Of a stretch of 64,000 nucleotides of DNA, positions 54,355 through 63,706 are shown piece by piece. Position 1 is the stretch's first letter; each line of letters opens with the position of its first letter. The DNA is from Pseudomonas sp. PB101. GTDB lineage: Bacteria > Pseudomonadota > Gammaproteobacteria > Pseudomonadales > Pseudomonadaceae. The stretch is taken from contig NZ_RWIR01000055.1 in NCBI RefSeq assembly GCF_009764265.1, positions 1-64,000 of the forward strand, in the 5' to 3' direction. Under the pieces are notes generated by a model. That model had not been told where the DNA came from, made no database searches, and saw only the letters and a list, made by a program, of their open reading frames with translations. The translations under genes and the position numbers were made by a program.

Positions 54355-55089
54355 TCAGCTTTCCAGTGAGCCCCCGGCCAGGGCGCACAGCTGGATCGGG
54401 TCGATAATCCGGATTTCCTTGCCTTCTGCCGCAATCAGTTCGTTTTGCTGGAAGCGCGTGAACACCCGGGAAACGGTCTCGACCGCCAGGCCCAGGTAGT
54501 TGCCGATCTCGTTGCGCGACATGCTCAGGCGGAACTGATTGGCGGAAAAGCCCCGGGCGCGAAAACGTGCCGAGAGGTTGACCAGGAAGGTGGCGATGCG
54601 TTCGTCTGCCGTTTTCTTCGACAGCAGCAGCATCATCTGCTGGTCGTCACGGATTTCGCGGCTCATCACGCGCATCAGCTGACGGCGCAACTGCGGCAAT
54701 TGCAGGGCCAGTTCGTCGAGGCGTTCAAAGGGAATTTCACACACCGAGGTGGTTTCCAGGGCTTGCGCCGACACCGGGTGCTTTTCGGTGTCCATGCCCG
54801 ACAGGCCGACCAGTTCGCTGGGCAGGTGGAAACCGGTGAGCTGTTCTTCGCCAGTGTCGCTCAGGCTGAAGGTCTTGAGCGCGCCAGAACGCACTGCGTA
54901 AACAGAATCGAAGGTATCGCCCTGGCGGAACAGGAATTCGCCTTTTTTCAGCGGTCGGCCGCGCTTGACGATTTCGTCCAGCGAATCCATGTCTTCCAGA
55001 TTCAGCGACAGTGGCAGGCAAAGAGGGGCCAGGCTGCAATCCTTGCAATGGGCTTGAGTATGAGCGCGCAGTTTTACTGGCTCGGACAT
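54355..55089 (-). CDS. anr: Anaerobic regulator Anr (Fnr/Crp family)
   Basis: 244 residues. Oxygen-sensing transcription factor with a [4Fe-4S] cluster held by C15, C18, C24 and C117. Cyclic-nucleotide-like sensory fold (about 40-150) is followed by a C-terminal HTH ([20 protein letters not shown], about 187-206) whose residues recognise TTGATN4ATCAA. It turns on cbb3 oxidase, hemN and denitrification genes under low oxygen. It lies right next to its probable targets. Confidence 0.96.
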   Translation of the reverse strand: MSEPVKLRAHTQAHCKDCSLAPLCLPLSLNLEDMDSLDEIVKRGRPLKKGEFLFRQGDTFDSVYAVRSGALKTFSLSDTGEEQLTGFHLPSELVGLSGMDTEKHPVSAQALETTSVCEIPFERLDELALQLPQLRRQLMRVMSREIRDDQQMMLLLSKKTADERIATFLVNLSARFRARGFSANQFRLSMSRNEIGNYLGLAVETVSRVFTRFQQNELIAAEGKEIRIIDPIQLCALAGGSLES

Positions 55090-55179
55090 TTCTTCAATCC
55101 TTGTGGGAAATCACACATAAGACGTAAGGGTAACTCACCATAGGATCTCGGGGCCAGTCTGGGGCGCTTGCTTGCAGAA

Positions 55180-56562
55180 TTAGATGACGCGTGAAAAACG
55201 CTGGCGACTGTGTTGTTCCAGGTACGCGTCGAACACCATGCACACCGAGCGCGCCAACAGTCGTCCGGCGGGCAGGATGCTGATCCTGTCGCGATCGAGT
55301 TCGATCAGCCCGTCCTTGGCCATGTCTTGCAGCTGCGGCCAGAGATCGCCGAAGTAGCCCTGGAAGTCGATGTTGAAGGCCTGTTCGATGTCAGCGAACT
55401 CGAGACTGAAATTGCAGAGCAGTTGCTGTATGACCGCCCGTCGCAGCCGGTCATCGGCATTGCACAGCAGGCCGCGGCTGGTGGCCAGTTGCGACGTGGC
55501 GAGGACGTTCTGATACTGGTTCAGATCGCTGCTGTTCTGGCAGTAGAGGTCGCCGATCTGGCTGATCGCCGAGACGCCGAGACCGATCAGATCGCAATGA
55601 CCGTGGGTGGTGTAGCCCTGGAAGTTGCGCTGCAGGGTCGATTCTTCCTGGGCGATCGCCAGTTCATCGTCGGGCAGGGCGAAGTGATCCATGCCGATGT
55701 AGCGGTAACCGGCAGCGATCAGTTGCTCGATGGTGCGCTGCAGCATTTCCAGTTTCTGCGCGGGTGTCGGCAGTTCATTGCTGTTGATGCGCCGTTGCGG
55801 CATGAAGCGTTCCGGCAAGTGGGCGTAGTTGAACACCGAAAGCCTGTCCGGCTGCAGGCGGATGACCTCCTCGACGGTGCGGGCGAAGTTCTCCGGCGTC
55901 TGTCTCGGCAGGCCATAGATCAGGTCGATATTGATCGAGCGAAACTGCAGGGTGCGGGCGGCGTCGATCACCGCGCGGGTTTCTTCCAGGCTTTGCAGGC
56001 GATTGACCGCGCGTTGCACCGCCGGGTCGAGGTCTTGCAGGCCGATGCTGACCCGGTTGAACCCCAGTTCGCGCAGCAGGCCTATGGTCGACCAGTCGGC
56101 CTCGCGTGGGTCGATTTCGATGCCATAGTCGCCGGAGTCGTCGTCCAGCAAGTTGAAGTGTTTGCGCAGATGCGCCATCAACTGACGCAGTTCGTCGTGG
56201 CTGAGAAAGGTTGGCGTGCCGCCCCCGAAGTGCAGTTGCTCGACTTTCTGCGCGGGGTCGAGGTGGCATGCGATCAACTGGATTTCCTGTTCCAGGCGCT
56301 GCAGGTAGGGCTGCGCCCGCCCGCGATCCTTGGTGATGACCTTGTTGCAGGCGCAGTAGTAGCAAATGTTCGCGCAGAACGGCACGTGCACGTACAGCGA
56401 CAACGGGCGCTGGGCCTTGCGGCTGTCACGCAGGGCGTGAAACAGATCGAAGGTGCCGACCTGGCTGTTGAACTGCACGGCAGTCGGGTACGAGGTGTAG
56501 CGAGGGCCCGCCAGGTCATAACGGCGGATCAGATCGGTGTCCCAACGAATGGCGTCGAGCAT
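55180..56562 (-). CDS. hemN: Oxygen-independent coproporphyrinogen III dehydrogenase
   Basis: 460 residues, radical SAM enzyme of haem synthesis used when oxygen is scarce. The cluster motif is C63-x3-C67-x2-C70 (PFCANICYYCACN), followed by the SAM glycine motif LHFGGGTPTFLS and NRVSIGLQDLDPAVQ. HemW-like proteins are shorter and differ; the N-terminus RYDLAGPRYTSYPTA marks true HemN. ATG at 56562 is chosen, one codon inside. A perfect Anr box lies about 70 bases upstream. Confidence 0.95.
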   Translation of the reverse strand: MLDAIRWDTDLIRRYDLAGPRYTSYPTAVQFNSQVGTFDLFHALRDSRKAQRPLSLYVHVPFCANICYYCACNKVITKDRGRAQPYLQRLEQEIQLIACHLDPAQKVEQLHFGGGTPTFLSHDELRQLMAHLRKHFNLLDDDSGDYGIEIDPREADWSTIGLLRELGFNRVSIGLQDLDPAVQRAVNRLQSLEETRAVIDAARTLQFRSINIDLIYGLPRQTPENFARTVEEVIRLQPDRLSVFNYAHLPERFMPQRRINSNELPTPAQKLEMLQRTIEQLIAAGYRYIGMDHFALPDDELAIAQEESTLQRNFQGYTTHGHCDLIGLGVSAISQIGDLYCQNSSDLNQYQNVLATSQLATSRGLLCNADDRLRRAVIQQLLCNFSLEFADIEQAFNIDFQGYFGDLWPQLQDMAKDGLIELDRDRISILPAGRLLARSVCMVFDAYLEQHSRQRFSRVI

Positions 56563-56629
56563 CATGCGGGCATTCCCCCGGATTGGCTGGCAGTGTCAGC
56601 CACTTTATGCGAGGGCGGGGCGGGGCATC

Positions 56630-56643
56630 TTGATTTGCATCAA
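56630..56643. promoter_or_regulatory. Anr box upstream of hemN
   Basis: TTGATTTGCATCAA, a perfect TTGAT-N4-ATCAA Fnr/Anr site, centred about 74 bases before the hemN start codon. Confidence 0.9.
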
Positions 56644-56673
56644 GGTCAGAATCTTTGCTGTTTGCGAGGGCCC

Positions 56674-56741
56674 CTTCGCGAGCAGGCTCGCTCCCACATT
56701 TGGAATGCGCTCCTCTGTGGGAGCGAGCCTGCTCGCGAAGG
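56674..56741. repeat. REP pair
   Basis: Inverted REP doublet (CGAGCAGGCTCGC core) just upstream of the Anr box and after the SafE-like gene. Confidence 0.88.
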
Positions 56742-56754
56742 GGGCGCCGCCGAT

Positions 56755-57438
56755 CTAGTGCCCCATGAGCCAATGCTGATGCGGCCCCGGCAAGGTCCAG
56801 ATGCCAAACAGCATCACCAGCAACCCGCCCGCCATGCGCACGCTGCGCTTGCGCAACAGTGCGGTGATGCGCTCGGCGGCAAGGCCGGTCGCCAGCAGCA
56901 CCGGCCAGGTGCCGAGCCCGAACGCGAGCATCAACAATGCGCTGTCCAGGGCATTGCCCTGACTGGCCGACCATAGCAAGGTGCTGTAGACCAGACCGCA
57001 CGGCAGCCAGCCCCAGAGCGCCCCCAGCAGCAGTGCGCGCGGAACGCTCGACACCGGCAGCAAGCGGTTGGCGACAGGCTGGATGTGTCGCCACAGGCCG
57101 CGACCGAGGCTTTCGATGCGGGTCAGGCCGCTCCACCAGCCGGCCAGGTACAGGCCCATGGCAATCAGCAGCAAGCCGGCGAGGACGCGCAGGAACATCG
57201 CCGCCGGGCTGCTGGCCACGGCCCATCCGGCCAGGCCGATCAGCAATCCGGCGCAGGCATAGCTCAGAATGCGGCCCAGGTTGTAGGCCAGCAGCAGGCG
57301 AAAACGCCGGCTGCGTTGTTCCTTGGGAATCGCCAGGGTCAGCGCGCCCATCAAGCCGCCGCACATGCCCAGGCAATGGCCGCCGCCGAGCAAACCGAGG
57401 ATCACCGCAGACACCAGCATGGGCGCCAACTCAAGCAT
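56755..57438 (-). CDS. SafE/DsbD-like membrane protein
   Basis: 227 residues, about six membrane helices, with GLLGGGHCLGMCGGLMGALT (CxxxC type) near the start and LGALWGWLPCGLVYSTL later, features of the TauE/SafE or DsbD-like (DsbD_2) group. It could move electrons or metal in cbb3 oxidase assembly; the gene is the usual neighbour of ccoS in Pseudomonas. Its start overlaps the end of ccoS by 8 bases. Confidence 0.82.
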   Translation of the reverse strand: MLELAPMLVSAVILGLLGGGHCLGMCGGLMGALTLAIPKEQRSRRFRLLLAYNLGRILSYACAGLLIGLAGWAVASSPAAMFLRVLAGLLLIAMGLYLAGWWSGLTRIESLGRGLWRHIQPVANRLLPVSSVPRALLLGALWGWLPCGLVYSTLLWSASQGNALDSALLMLAFGLGTWPVLLATGLAAERITALLRKRSVRMAGGLLVMLFGIWTLPGPHQHWLMGH

Positions 57439-57649
57439 GGGGCGGAGCCTTGTCTTGCGGCTTGGCCGGTTGGCCGCTGGCCTCATCGACGGCAGCGGTG
57501 TGGTTCGGATCCTGGTCGTCGAACAGGATGCTGTGGGCCGGGCCGTCGAGGTCGTCGTACTGACCGCTGTCGACCGCCCAGAAGAAGATATAGACGGCAA
57601 TGGCCACGATCAGCAGCGCAGCGGGAATCATCACGTAGAGAGCTGGCAT
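57431..57649 (-). CDS. ccoS: cbb3 oxidase maturation protein CcoS
   Basis: 72 residues. One N-terminal membrane helix (MPALYVMIPAALLIVAIAVY) followed by FFWAVDSGQYDDLDGPAHSI, the conserved CcoS stretch. In the family it is needed for haem and copper insertion into cbb3 oxidase. Directly between ccoI (22 bases) and the SafE-like gene. Confidence 0.92.
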   Translation of the reverse strand: MPALYVMIPAALLIVAIAVYIFFWAVDSGQYDDLDGPAHSILFDDQDPNHTAAVDEASGQPAKPQDKAPPHA

Positions 57650-57671
57650 CTGGACTCCATGCCCGCGCGGC

Positions 57672-60122
57672 TCAGGCCGGCAGCGGGCGGGTTTCTGGCG
57701 AGGTGCTGGCGGCGGGCGCGCTCGGCATGCGAGTCAGGCGCAGCGCGTTCAACACCACGGTCAACGAACTGATCGACATGCCCACCGCCGCCCAGACCGG
57801 AGTGATCCAGCCGAGGGCGGCGAAGGGCAACATGAGGCCATTGTACAACCCGGCCCACAGCAGGTTCTCGATAATCACCCGACGGGTGCGCCGCGCCAGG
57901 CTGAAGGCTTGCACCAACGCGTCGAGGCGGTTGGACAGCAGCACCGCATCGGCACTGGTTTTCGCCAGATCGGTGGCCGAACCCATGGCGACGCTGATAT
58001 CGGCAGCCGCCAGCACCGGCACGTCATTGACCCCGTCGCCGAGCATCAACACCTTGCGGCCTTCTTTGTGCAGTTGTTGCAGGACTTGCAGTTTATCGTC
58101 CGGACGCAAGCCGCCATGGGCTTCATCGATGCCCAGCTCCGCCGCCACGCTGGCGACCATCGGCGAGCTGTCGCCGGACAACAGCAGCGTGCGCCAGCCA
58201 CGTGCCTTGCACGCGTCCAGCAGCGCCGGCGCGTCGGCACGGAGGCGATCGTCGAGGACGAACCAGGCCAGCGGTCCCTGGCTGTCACCCAGCAGCAGCC
58301 ATTGGCCGGCTTCTTCGGGCATCGACGGCACCACTGCGCCGCTGAGTTCGCAGACGAATCCCGGCTGGCCGATGCGCAGGCGTCGCCCGTCAACCAGCCC
58401 CTCCAGGCCAAGGCCCGGGGTGCTGTGAACTTCTTCGGCGGCCATCGGTGCACGTCCGAACGCCCGGGCGATCGGGTGTTCAGAGCGGTTTTCCAGGGCG
58501 GCGGCAAGGCCCAGGCATTGATCGCTGTCGAGCGCGCCGAGGGGGCGGATCGAACGCAGCGCCAGGCGGCCTTCGGTGAGGGTGCCGGTCTTGTCGAAAA
58601 TCACCGTGTCGATCTGGTTCAGGCCTTCCAGCACATGGCCGCGGGTCAGCAGCAGTCCCAGTTTGTGCAAGGTGCCGGTAGCGGCGGTGAGCGCGGTCGG
58701 TGTGGCCAGCGACAACGCGCACGGGCAGGTCGCCACCAGCATCGCCAGTACGATCCAGAAGGCCCGCGATGAGTCCAGTTCCCACCACAACAGGCCAATC
58801 GCGGCGGCGGCGATCAGCGACAGCAGCAGGAACCATTGCGCGGCGCGGTCGGCGATTTCCGCCAGTCGCGGCTTTTCCGCCTGGGCACGATCGAGCAGGC
58901 GAACGATGGCCGAGAGACGGGTGTCCTGGCCCAGGGCCTGGACCTCGACGGTCAGTGCGCCTTCGACGTTCAGGGTGCCGGCGGTGACCGCGTCGCCGAG
59001 GGTGCGCGGTTGCGGCAGGTATTCGCCGGTCAGCAGCGACTCGTCGACGCTCGACTGACCGTCGAGGATCTTGCCGTCAGCCGGAAGAATGGCGCCTGGG
59101 TGAACCAGCACCTGATCGCCAACACGCAGTTCGCTGAGCAGAATGCGTTCGCTCTGGCCGTCAGGCATCAATCGCAGGCACGAGGCGGGCAGCAGATTCA
59201 CCAGCTGCGCGGTGGCGGCGGCCGTACGCTCGCGGGCGCGGCGTTCCAGATAGCGTCCGGCCAGCAGGAACAAGGCAAACATGCCGACGGCATCGAAATA
59301 CAGTTCGCCGACCCCGGTGATCGAGGTCCAGATGCCGGCGATGTAGGCGCTGCCGATGGCCAGCGACACGGAAACGTCCATGGTCAGGTGGCGGGTACGC
59401 AAATCGCGCATGGCGCCTTTGAAAAACGGCGCGCAGCTGTAGAACACGATCGGGGTGGTGAGGAACAGCGCGACCCAGCGCAGGATGGTGTGCATTTCGG
59501 GGCTGAGGTCGATGTTGAATTCGGGCCAGGTGGCCATGGTTGCCATCATCGCCTGGAACCACAGCAGCCCGGCCACGCCGAGCTGGCGCAGGGCCAGGCG
59601 GTTTTCGCTGGCCAGTTGTTCGCTGGCGCGGTCGGCCTGGTACGGGTGTGCGGCGTAACCGATGTGGCGCAGTTCGCTGAGGACCCGGCTCAGCGGTAAT
59701 TGCCCATCGGCCCAGCGTACGTGCAGGCGATGGTTGGACAGGTTCAGGCGTGCTTCGGCCACTGCCGGGAGGGTGCGAAGGTGTTTTTCGATCAGCCAGC
59801 CACAGGCCGCGCAGCTGATGCCTTCCATCAACAGTGTGGTTTCGGCGAGGTCGCCATCGTGGCGGACAAAGGGTTGCTGCACATCGGCACGGTCGTACAG
59901 CGCCAGTTCGTCCACCAGTTGCACCGGCAGCGCTTCGGGGTTGGCCGAGGCTTCGCTGCGGTGCCGGTAATAGCTTTCCAGACCGCCGGCGACAATGGCC
60001 TCGGCCACGGCCTGGCAACCCGGGCAGCAGAACTCGCGGGAATCCCCGAGCACGACGGCGGTGAAGCGACTGCCGGTCGGGACGGGCAGGGCGCAGTGGT
60101 AGCAGGGGAGTGGGGTGGTCAT
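57672..60122 (-). CDS. ccoI: Copper-exporting P-type ATPase CcoI
   Basis: 816 residues, P1B-type ATPase that delivers copper for cbb3 oxidase. N-terminal cysteines C7 and C10 and the CCPGC (32-36) form a FixI-specific metal region; the HMA motif is C104-x2-C107 (GISCAACGW). Later CPC in ATCPCALSLATP marks the transport site, with DKTGTLTEG (phosphorylated Asp) and GDGVNDVPVLA. The start is the ATG at 60122. A REP pair separates it from ccoH. Confidence 0.95.
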   Translation of the reverse strand: MTTPLPCYHCALPVPTGSRFTAVVLGDSREFCCPGCQAVAEAIVAGGLESYYRHRSEASANPEALPVQLVDELALYDRADVQQPFVRHDGDLAETTLLMEGISCAACGWLIEKHLRTLPAVAEARLNLSNHRLHVRWADGQLPLSRVLSELRHIGYAAHPYQADRASEQLASENRLALRQLGVAGLLWFQAMMATMATWPEFNIDLSPEMHTILRWVALFLTTPIVFYSCAPFFKGAMRDLRTRHLTMDVSVSLAIGSAYIAGIWTSITGVGELYFDAVGMFALFLLAGRYLERRARERTAAATAQLVNLLPASCLRLMPDGQSERILLSELRVGDQVLVHPGAILPADGKILDGQSSVDESLLTGEYLPQPRTLGDAVTAGTLNVEGALTVEVQALGQDTRLSAIVRLLDRAQAEKPRLAEIADRAAQWFLLLSLIAAAAIGLLWWELDSSRAFWIVLAMLVATCPCALSLATPTALTAATGTLHKLGLLLTRGHVLEGLNQIDTVIFDKTGTLTEGRLALRSIRPLGALDSDQCLGLAAALENRSEHPIARAFGRAPMAAEEVHSTPGLGLEGLVDGRRLRIGQPGFVCELSGAVVPSMPEEAGQWLLLGDSQGPLAWFVLDDRLRADAPALLDACKARGWRTLLLSGDSSPMVASVAAELGIDEAHGGLRPDDKLQVLQQLHKEGRKVLMLGDGVNDVPVLAAADISVAMGSATDLAKTSADAVLLSNRLDALVQAFSLARRTRRVIIENLLWAGLYNGLMLPFAALGWITPVWAAVGMSISSLTVVLNALRLTRMPSAPAASTSPETRPLPA

Positions 60123-60150
60123 GGTTGTTCTATGGCGTCTGGGTGGGCCC

Positions 60151-60227
60151 CATCGCCAGCAAGCCGGCTCCTACATTGGATTTGCGGCGTACGCAAAACC
60201 CTGTGGGAGCGGGCTTGCCCGCGATGC
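60151..60227. repeat. REP pair inside the cco accessory operon
   Basis: Inverted REP doublet between ccoI and ccoH. Confidence 0.87.
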
Positions 60228-60241
60228 GCGAAGCGCAGCTT

Positions 60242-60781
60242 TTACTTCTTCAGGTCTTCGGCGCCCTGCAGCGGCTCGTCACCGAGCAGCAGGTCCTTGT
60301 CATGGCTGACCAGTTCCTCTTCGAACATGCGCCAGATGTGCTCGTCCTGGGTGCCGAGCAATTCGACAAAACGGCGACCTTCGATCTTGTCGCTCAACTG
60401 GCCGATGTAGCGGCCCTGTTCGGTGTCGCTGCGGGTCAGGGTGATCTTGCGATCCTTCTCCGGCTGGGTCGGCGAGATCAGGTTCAGCTCCAGGGTCGTG
60501 GGCTGGCTGTCGCCGCTCAGGCGCAGGTCGACTTCGCCGGTCACGTCATCGAGATGAACGCTGGCGCGCATTTTCAGGTTCTGGGCCAGCAGCTCACGGT
60601 CGAGGGAGCGGTTGATGCCTTTGCCGGCCTCGTAGTAGTTGTCGTTGACCAGGTTGTCCGGATTCTTCACCGCGATGGTCACCATGGACAAGGTCAGCGT
60701 CACCGAGCAGGCCAGGATCCCGATGATGATCCACGGCCAGAGGTGCTTGTACCAGGGACTTGCGGCATTTGCAGCGGGCAT
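60242..60781 (-). CDS. ccoH: cbb3 oxidase assembly protein CcoH (FixH)
   Basis: 179 residues. One membrane helix near the N-terminus (WPWIIIGILACSVTLTLSMV) and a periplasmic FixH domain with AVKNPDNLVNDNYYEAGK, the family signature. It contacts the oxidase during assembly. The ATG at 60781 is preferred over one five codons upstream, which overlaps ccoG. Confidence 0.92.
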   Translation of the reverse strand: MPAANAASPWYKHLWPWIIIGILACSVTLTLSMVTIAVKNPDNLVNDNYYEAGKGINRSLDRELLAQNLKMRASVHLDDVTGEVDLRLSGDSQPTTLELNLISPTQPEKDRKITLTRSDTEQGRYIGQLSDKIEGRRFVELLGTQDEHIWRMFEEELVSHDKDLLLGDEPLQGAEDLKK

Positions 60782-60792
60782 GTTCAGTTCTC

Positions 60793-62208
60793 TCAACGAT
60801 TTTGTGGGCCGATGAACCGGCTCTTGGCTTCAATGTGGATGCTGTCGTCATCGGCATCCTTGAGGATGAATTTCACCTCGTTGGTGCTCGACGGCAGTTT
60901 TTCCGGTGCGACGGACAGCTCGGCCGGCTGGCTGACGATCTCGCCGGCCGCGACCTTGATCTCGCGCCGGCCCTGCAATTTGAGATCCGGCAGGCCGGAG
61001 GCTTCGAGCAGGTAGGTATGGTCGCGCTGGTCCTTGTTCATGATTTTCAGGCTGTAGACGTTTTCGATCCGGCCTTCGGCGTTCTCGCGGTACAGCACGC
61101 GGTCCTTGCTGACATCGAAACCCACCAGCGAGCGCATGAAGAACGCGGTCACCAGCAAGCTGATCATCGCCAGCAGCACCACGGCATAGCCGATCAGGCG
61201 CGGGCGCAGTTTATGGGTTTTCTGCCCCGACAGGTTGTGCTCGGTGGTGTAGCTGATCAGCCCGCGCGGGTATTCCATCTTGTCCATGATGGCGTCGCAG
61301 GCATCGATGCAGGCGGCGCAACCGATGCATTCGATTTGCAGGCCGTCGCGGATGTCGATGCCGGTCGGGCAGACCTGGACACACATGGTGCAGTCGATGC
61401 AGTCACCCAGGCCCTGGGCCTTGTAGTCGATACCTTTTTTGCGCGGGCCACGGCTTTCGCCACGGCGTGGGTCGTAGGAAACGATCAGGGTGTCCTTGTC
61501 GAACATCACGCTCTGGAAGCGTGCGTACGGGCACATGTAGATGCATACCTGCTCACGCAGCCAGCCGGCGTTGCCGTAAGTGGCGAGGGTGAAGAAGCCG
61601 ACCCAGAAGTACGACCAGCCATCCGCCTGGCCGGTGAAGAATTCGAACACCAGTTCGCGGATCGGCGAGAAGTAACCGACGAAGGTCATGCCGGTGACGA
61701 AGCCGATCAGCAGCCACAGGCTGTGCTTGCTGAATTTGCGCAGCAACTTGTTGGCGCTCATCGGCGCCTTGTCGAGCTTGATGCGCTGGTTGCGGTCACC
61801 TTCGGTGACTTTTTCGCACCACATGAAGATCCAGGTCCAGACGCTTTGCGGGCAGGTATAACCGCACCAGACCCGGCCGGCGTACACGGTGATGAAGAAC
61901 AGGCCGAACGCGGCGATGATCAGCATGCCGGACAGCAGAATGAAATCCTGGGGCCAGAAAGTGGCGCCGAAAATGAAGAACTTGCGCTCCGGCAGGTTCC
62001 ACCAGACGGCCTGATGGCCGCCCCAGTTCAGCCACACCGTGCCGAAATACAGCAGGAACAGCACGGCACCGCCGGCCATCCGCAGGTTGCGAAACAGGCC
62101 GGTGAAGGCGCGGGTGTAGATTTTTTCCCTGGAGGCGTAGAGGTCGACGCTGTTGTTCGCGTTCTTGGCGGGTGGAGTGACGTCGTGTACCGGAATCTGG
62201 TTGCTCAT
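60793..62208 (-). CDS. ccoG: Cytochrome c oxidase accessory protein CcoG
   Basis: 471 residues. Polyferredoxin-like membrane protein, about five helices and two [4Fe-4S] motifs: CIDCTMCVQVCPTGIDIRDG and CIGCAACIDACD. It is reported to reduce Cu(II) on the way to the oxidase. The start is MSNQIPVHDVTPPAKN. It is the first gene of ccoGHIS, about 330 bases from ccoP. Confidence 0.94.
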   Translation of the reverse strand: MSNQIPVHDVTPPAKNANNSVDLYASREKIYTRAFTGLFRNLRMAGGAVLFLLYFGTVWLNWGGHQAVWWNLPERKFFIFGATFWPQDFILLSGMLIIAAFGLFFITVYAGRVWCGYTCPQSVWTWIFMWCEKVTEGDRNQRIKLDKAPMSANKLLRKFSKHSLWLLIGFVTGMTFVGYFSPIRELVFEFFTGQADGWSYFWVGFFTLATYGNAGWLREQVCIYMCPYARFQSVMFDKDTLIVSYDPRRGESRGPRKKGIDYKAQGLGDCIDCTMCVQVCPTGIDIRDGLQIECIGCAACIDACDAIMDKMEYPRGLISYTTEHNLSGQKTHKLRPRLIGYAVVLLAMISLLVTAFFMRSLVGFDVSKDRVLYRENAEGRIENVYSLKIMNKDQRDHTYLLEASGLPDLKLQGRREIKVAAGEIVSQPAELSVAPEKLPSSTNEVKFILKDADDDSIHIEAKSRFIGPQNR

Positions 62209-62485
62209 CGTTGCATCCCACGGCAGTGGAAAAGTGCCTCGGTCAGTACGTGCCGACCGCGGTCAAAAAGGGGTGCTGCAGTGGCGCAATGATACGCCTG
62301 TCGCTCTAGCCTGCGGGTGCGACCTTTGGTCACGTTTGGCAAAATCATTTGATGGTGTAATGACTTGAATCAATTGACTTGGGAATTATGGACGAGTTTT
62401 GCGGTGAGGCGTTCAATCCTCGTTTCCTTTCAAGAGTGCTCTGACCGATTGACCGCCTGAACATCGAAGCCTGGCCTTAAACAAA
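62209..62485. other. Spacer ccoG-ccoP
   Basis: About 280 bases. It should hold the ccoG promoter; TTGAT and TTGAC half sites occur (62349, 62376), but no full Anr box is present. Confidence 0.45.
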
Positions 62486-62523
62486 ACGGCCCCGCCAATT
62501 CACATTGGCGGGGCCGTTTTTTG
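62486..62523. terminator. Terminator after ccoP
   Basis: ACGGCCCCGCCAAT...ATTGGCGGGGCCGT, 14 perfect pairs with T-rich runs on both strands; it ends ccoNOQP transcripts. Confidence 0.92.
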
Positions 62524-62541
62524 TTGCTTCAAGCGTTTGCC

Positions 62542-63519
62542 TTACTCGGCGTCCGCTGCCTTCTCACCGTGAGACAGGCTGTAGACATAAGCAGCCAGCA
62601 GGTGAACCTTGTCGTTACCCTGCATTGCCTCTTGCGCAGGCATCTGGCCCTGACGGCCGTAACGGATGGTCTGCTGCAGTTGAGCGAAGCTCGAACCGTA
62701 GATGAACGCGGCCGGGTGAGTCAGGTTGGGGGCGCCCATCGCTGGCGTGCCTTTGCCTTCCGGACCGTGGCATGCCACGCAGTTGGTGGCGAACAGTTTC
62801 TGTCCGGCAGCCGGGTCGGCCTTGGCGCCTTCCGGCAACTTGCGGCCATCGAGGTTGGTCAGGATAAACGCGGCCACGTCGGCCACGCCTTGCTCGCCGA
62901 TCACTTCAGCCCACGCCGGCATCACCGCATGACGGCCGCCCATGATGGTGGTCTTGATGGTTTCCGGCTCGCCACCCCAGCGCCAGTCGGCGTCTGTCAG
63001 GTTAGGGAAGCCATAGGCGCCCTTGGCGTCGGAGCCGTGGCAAACCGAGCAGTTGGAAGCGAACAGGCGACCACCCATTTTCAGGGCTTGCGGGTCCTTG
63101 GCCACTTCTTCGATTGGCATGGCGGCGAACTTGGCGAAGATCGGACCGAACTTGGCGTCCGACTTGGCCATTTCCTTTTCCCACTCGTGAACGCCGGTCC
63201 AGCCGGTCTGGCCGTTGGCGAACGCGGTCTGCTTCTCGTTATCCAGGTAGTTGTAACCCGGCAGCAGGCCTTTCCAGTTGCCCAGGCCCGGGTACAGCAC
63301 CAGGTAGCCGAGGGCGAAGATGATGGTGCCCACGAACAGCATGAACCACCATTTCGGCAGGGGGTTGTCGTACTCCTCGATCCCGTCGAAGGAGTGCCCA
63401 ACCGTCTCGTCCGTCTGCTCGCTGCGCTGGCCCTTGCGGGTCGACAGCAACAGCCAGGTCAGGGCGAAGATCGTACCGAGACTGAGGACTGTGACGTACA
63501 GACTCCAGAATGTAGTCAT
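62542..63519 (-). CDS. ccoP: cbb3 oxidase dihaem subunit CcoP
   Basis: 325 residues. Membrane-anchored cytochrome c with two haem sites: CSVCH (157-161) and CVACH (247-251), with Met ligands expected in MPAW and MPAQ. Two N-terminal helices (1-25 and 55-77). It feeds electrons from cytochrome c to CcoO and CcoN. Its start overlaps ccoQ by four bases. Confidence 0.96.
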   Translation of the reverse strand: MTTFWSLYVTVLSLGTIFALTWLLLSTRKGQRSEQTDETVGHSFDGIEEYDNPLPKWWFMLFVGTIIFALGYLVLYPGLGNWKGLLPGYNYLDNEKQTAFANGQTGWTGVHEWEKEMAKSDAKFGPIFAKFAAMPIEEVAKDPQALKMGGRLFASNCSVCHGSDAKGAYGFPNLTDADWRWGGEPETIKTTIMGGRHAVMPAWAEVIGEQGVADVAAFILTNLDGRKLPEGAKADPAAGQKLFATNCVACHGPEGKGTPAMGAPNLTHPAAFIYGSSFAQLQQTIRYGRQGQMPAQEAMQGNDKVHLLAAYVYSLSHGEKAADAE

Positions 63520-63701
63520 TCTTTGTTACTCCTAGAAGCTTGCTCGACGTGCTTGATGGCTTCGGGATCATCCGCGAAAGGCAGCAAGGTCGCGTCTTCA
63601 AACTCCGACTTGCGCTTGGGGCTGAATACCCACAACGCCAGACCGATGAAGGCCACCATCACGACAACGGTGCCCAGGCCACGAATCATCCCGATATCCA
63701 T
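63516..63701 (-). CDS. ccoQ: cbb3 oxidase subunit CcoQ
   Basis: 61 residues. A single helix ([19 protein letters not shown]) followed by [18 protein letters not shown], which is characteristic of CcoQ (FixQ). It stabilises the oxidase. Overlaps ccoP by 4 bases and follows ccoO by 5. Confidence 0.93.
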   Translation of the reverse strand: MDIGMIRGLGTVVVMVAFIGLALWVFSPKRKSEFEDATLLPFADDPEAIKHVEQASRSNKE

Positions 63702-63706
63702 TTAGA

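Noticed and set aside
62340-62400. Anr box for ccoG
   Set aside because: TTGAT and TTGAC half sites exist, but no ATCAA lies at the right distance, so I do not call a box.
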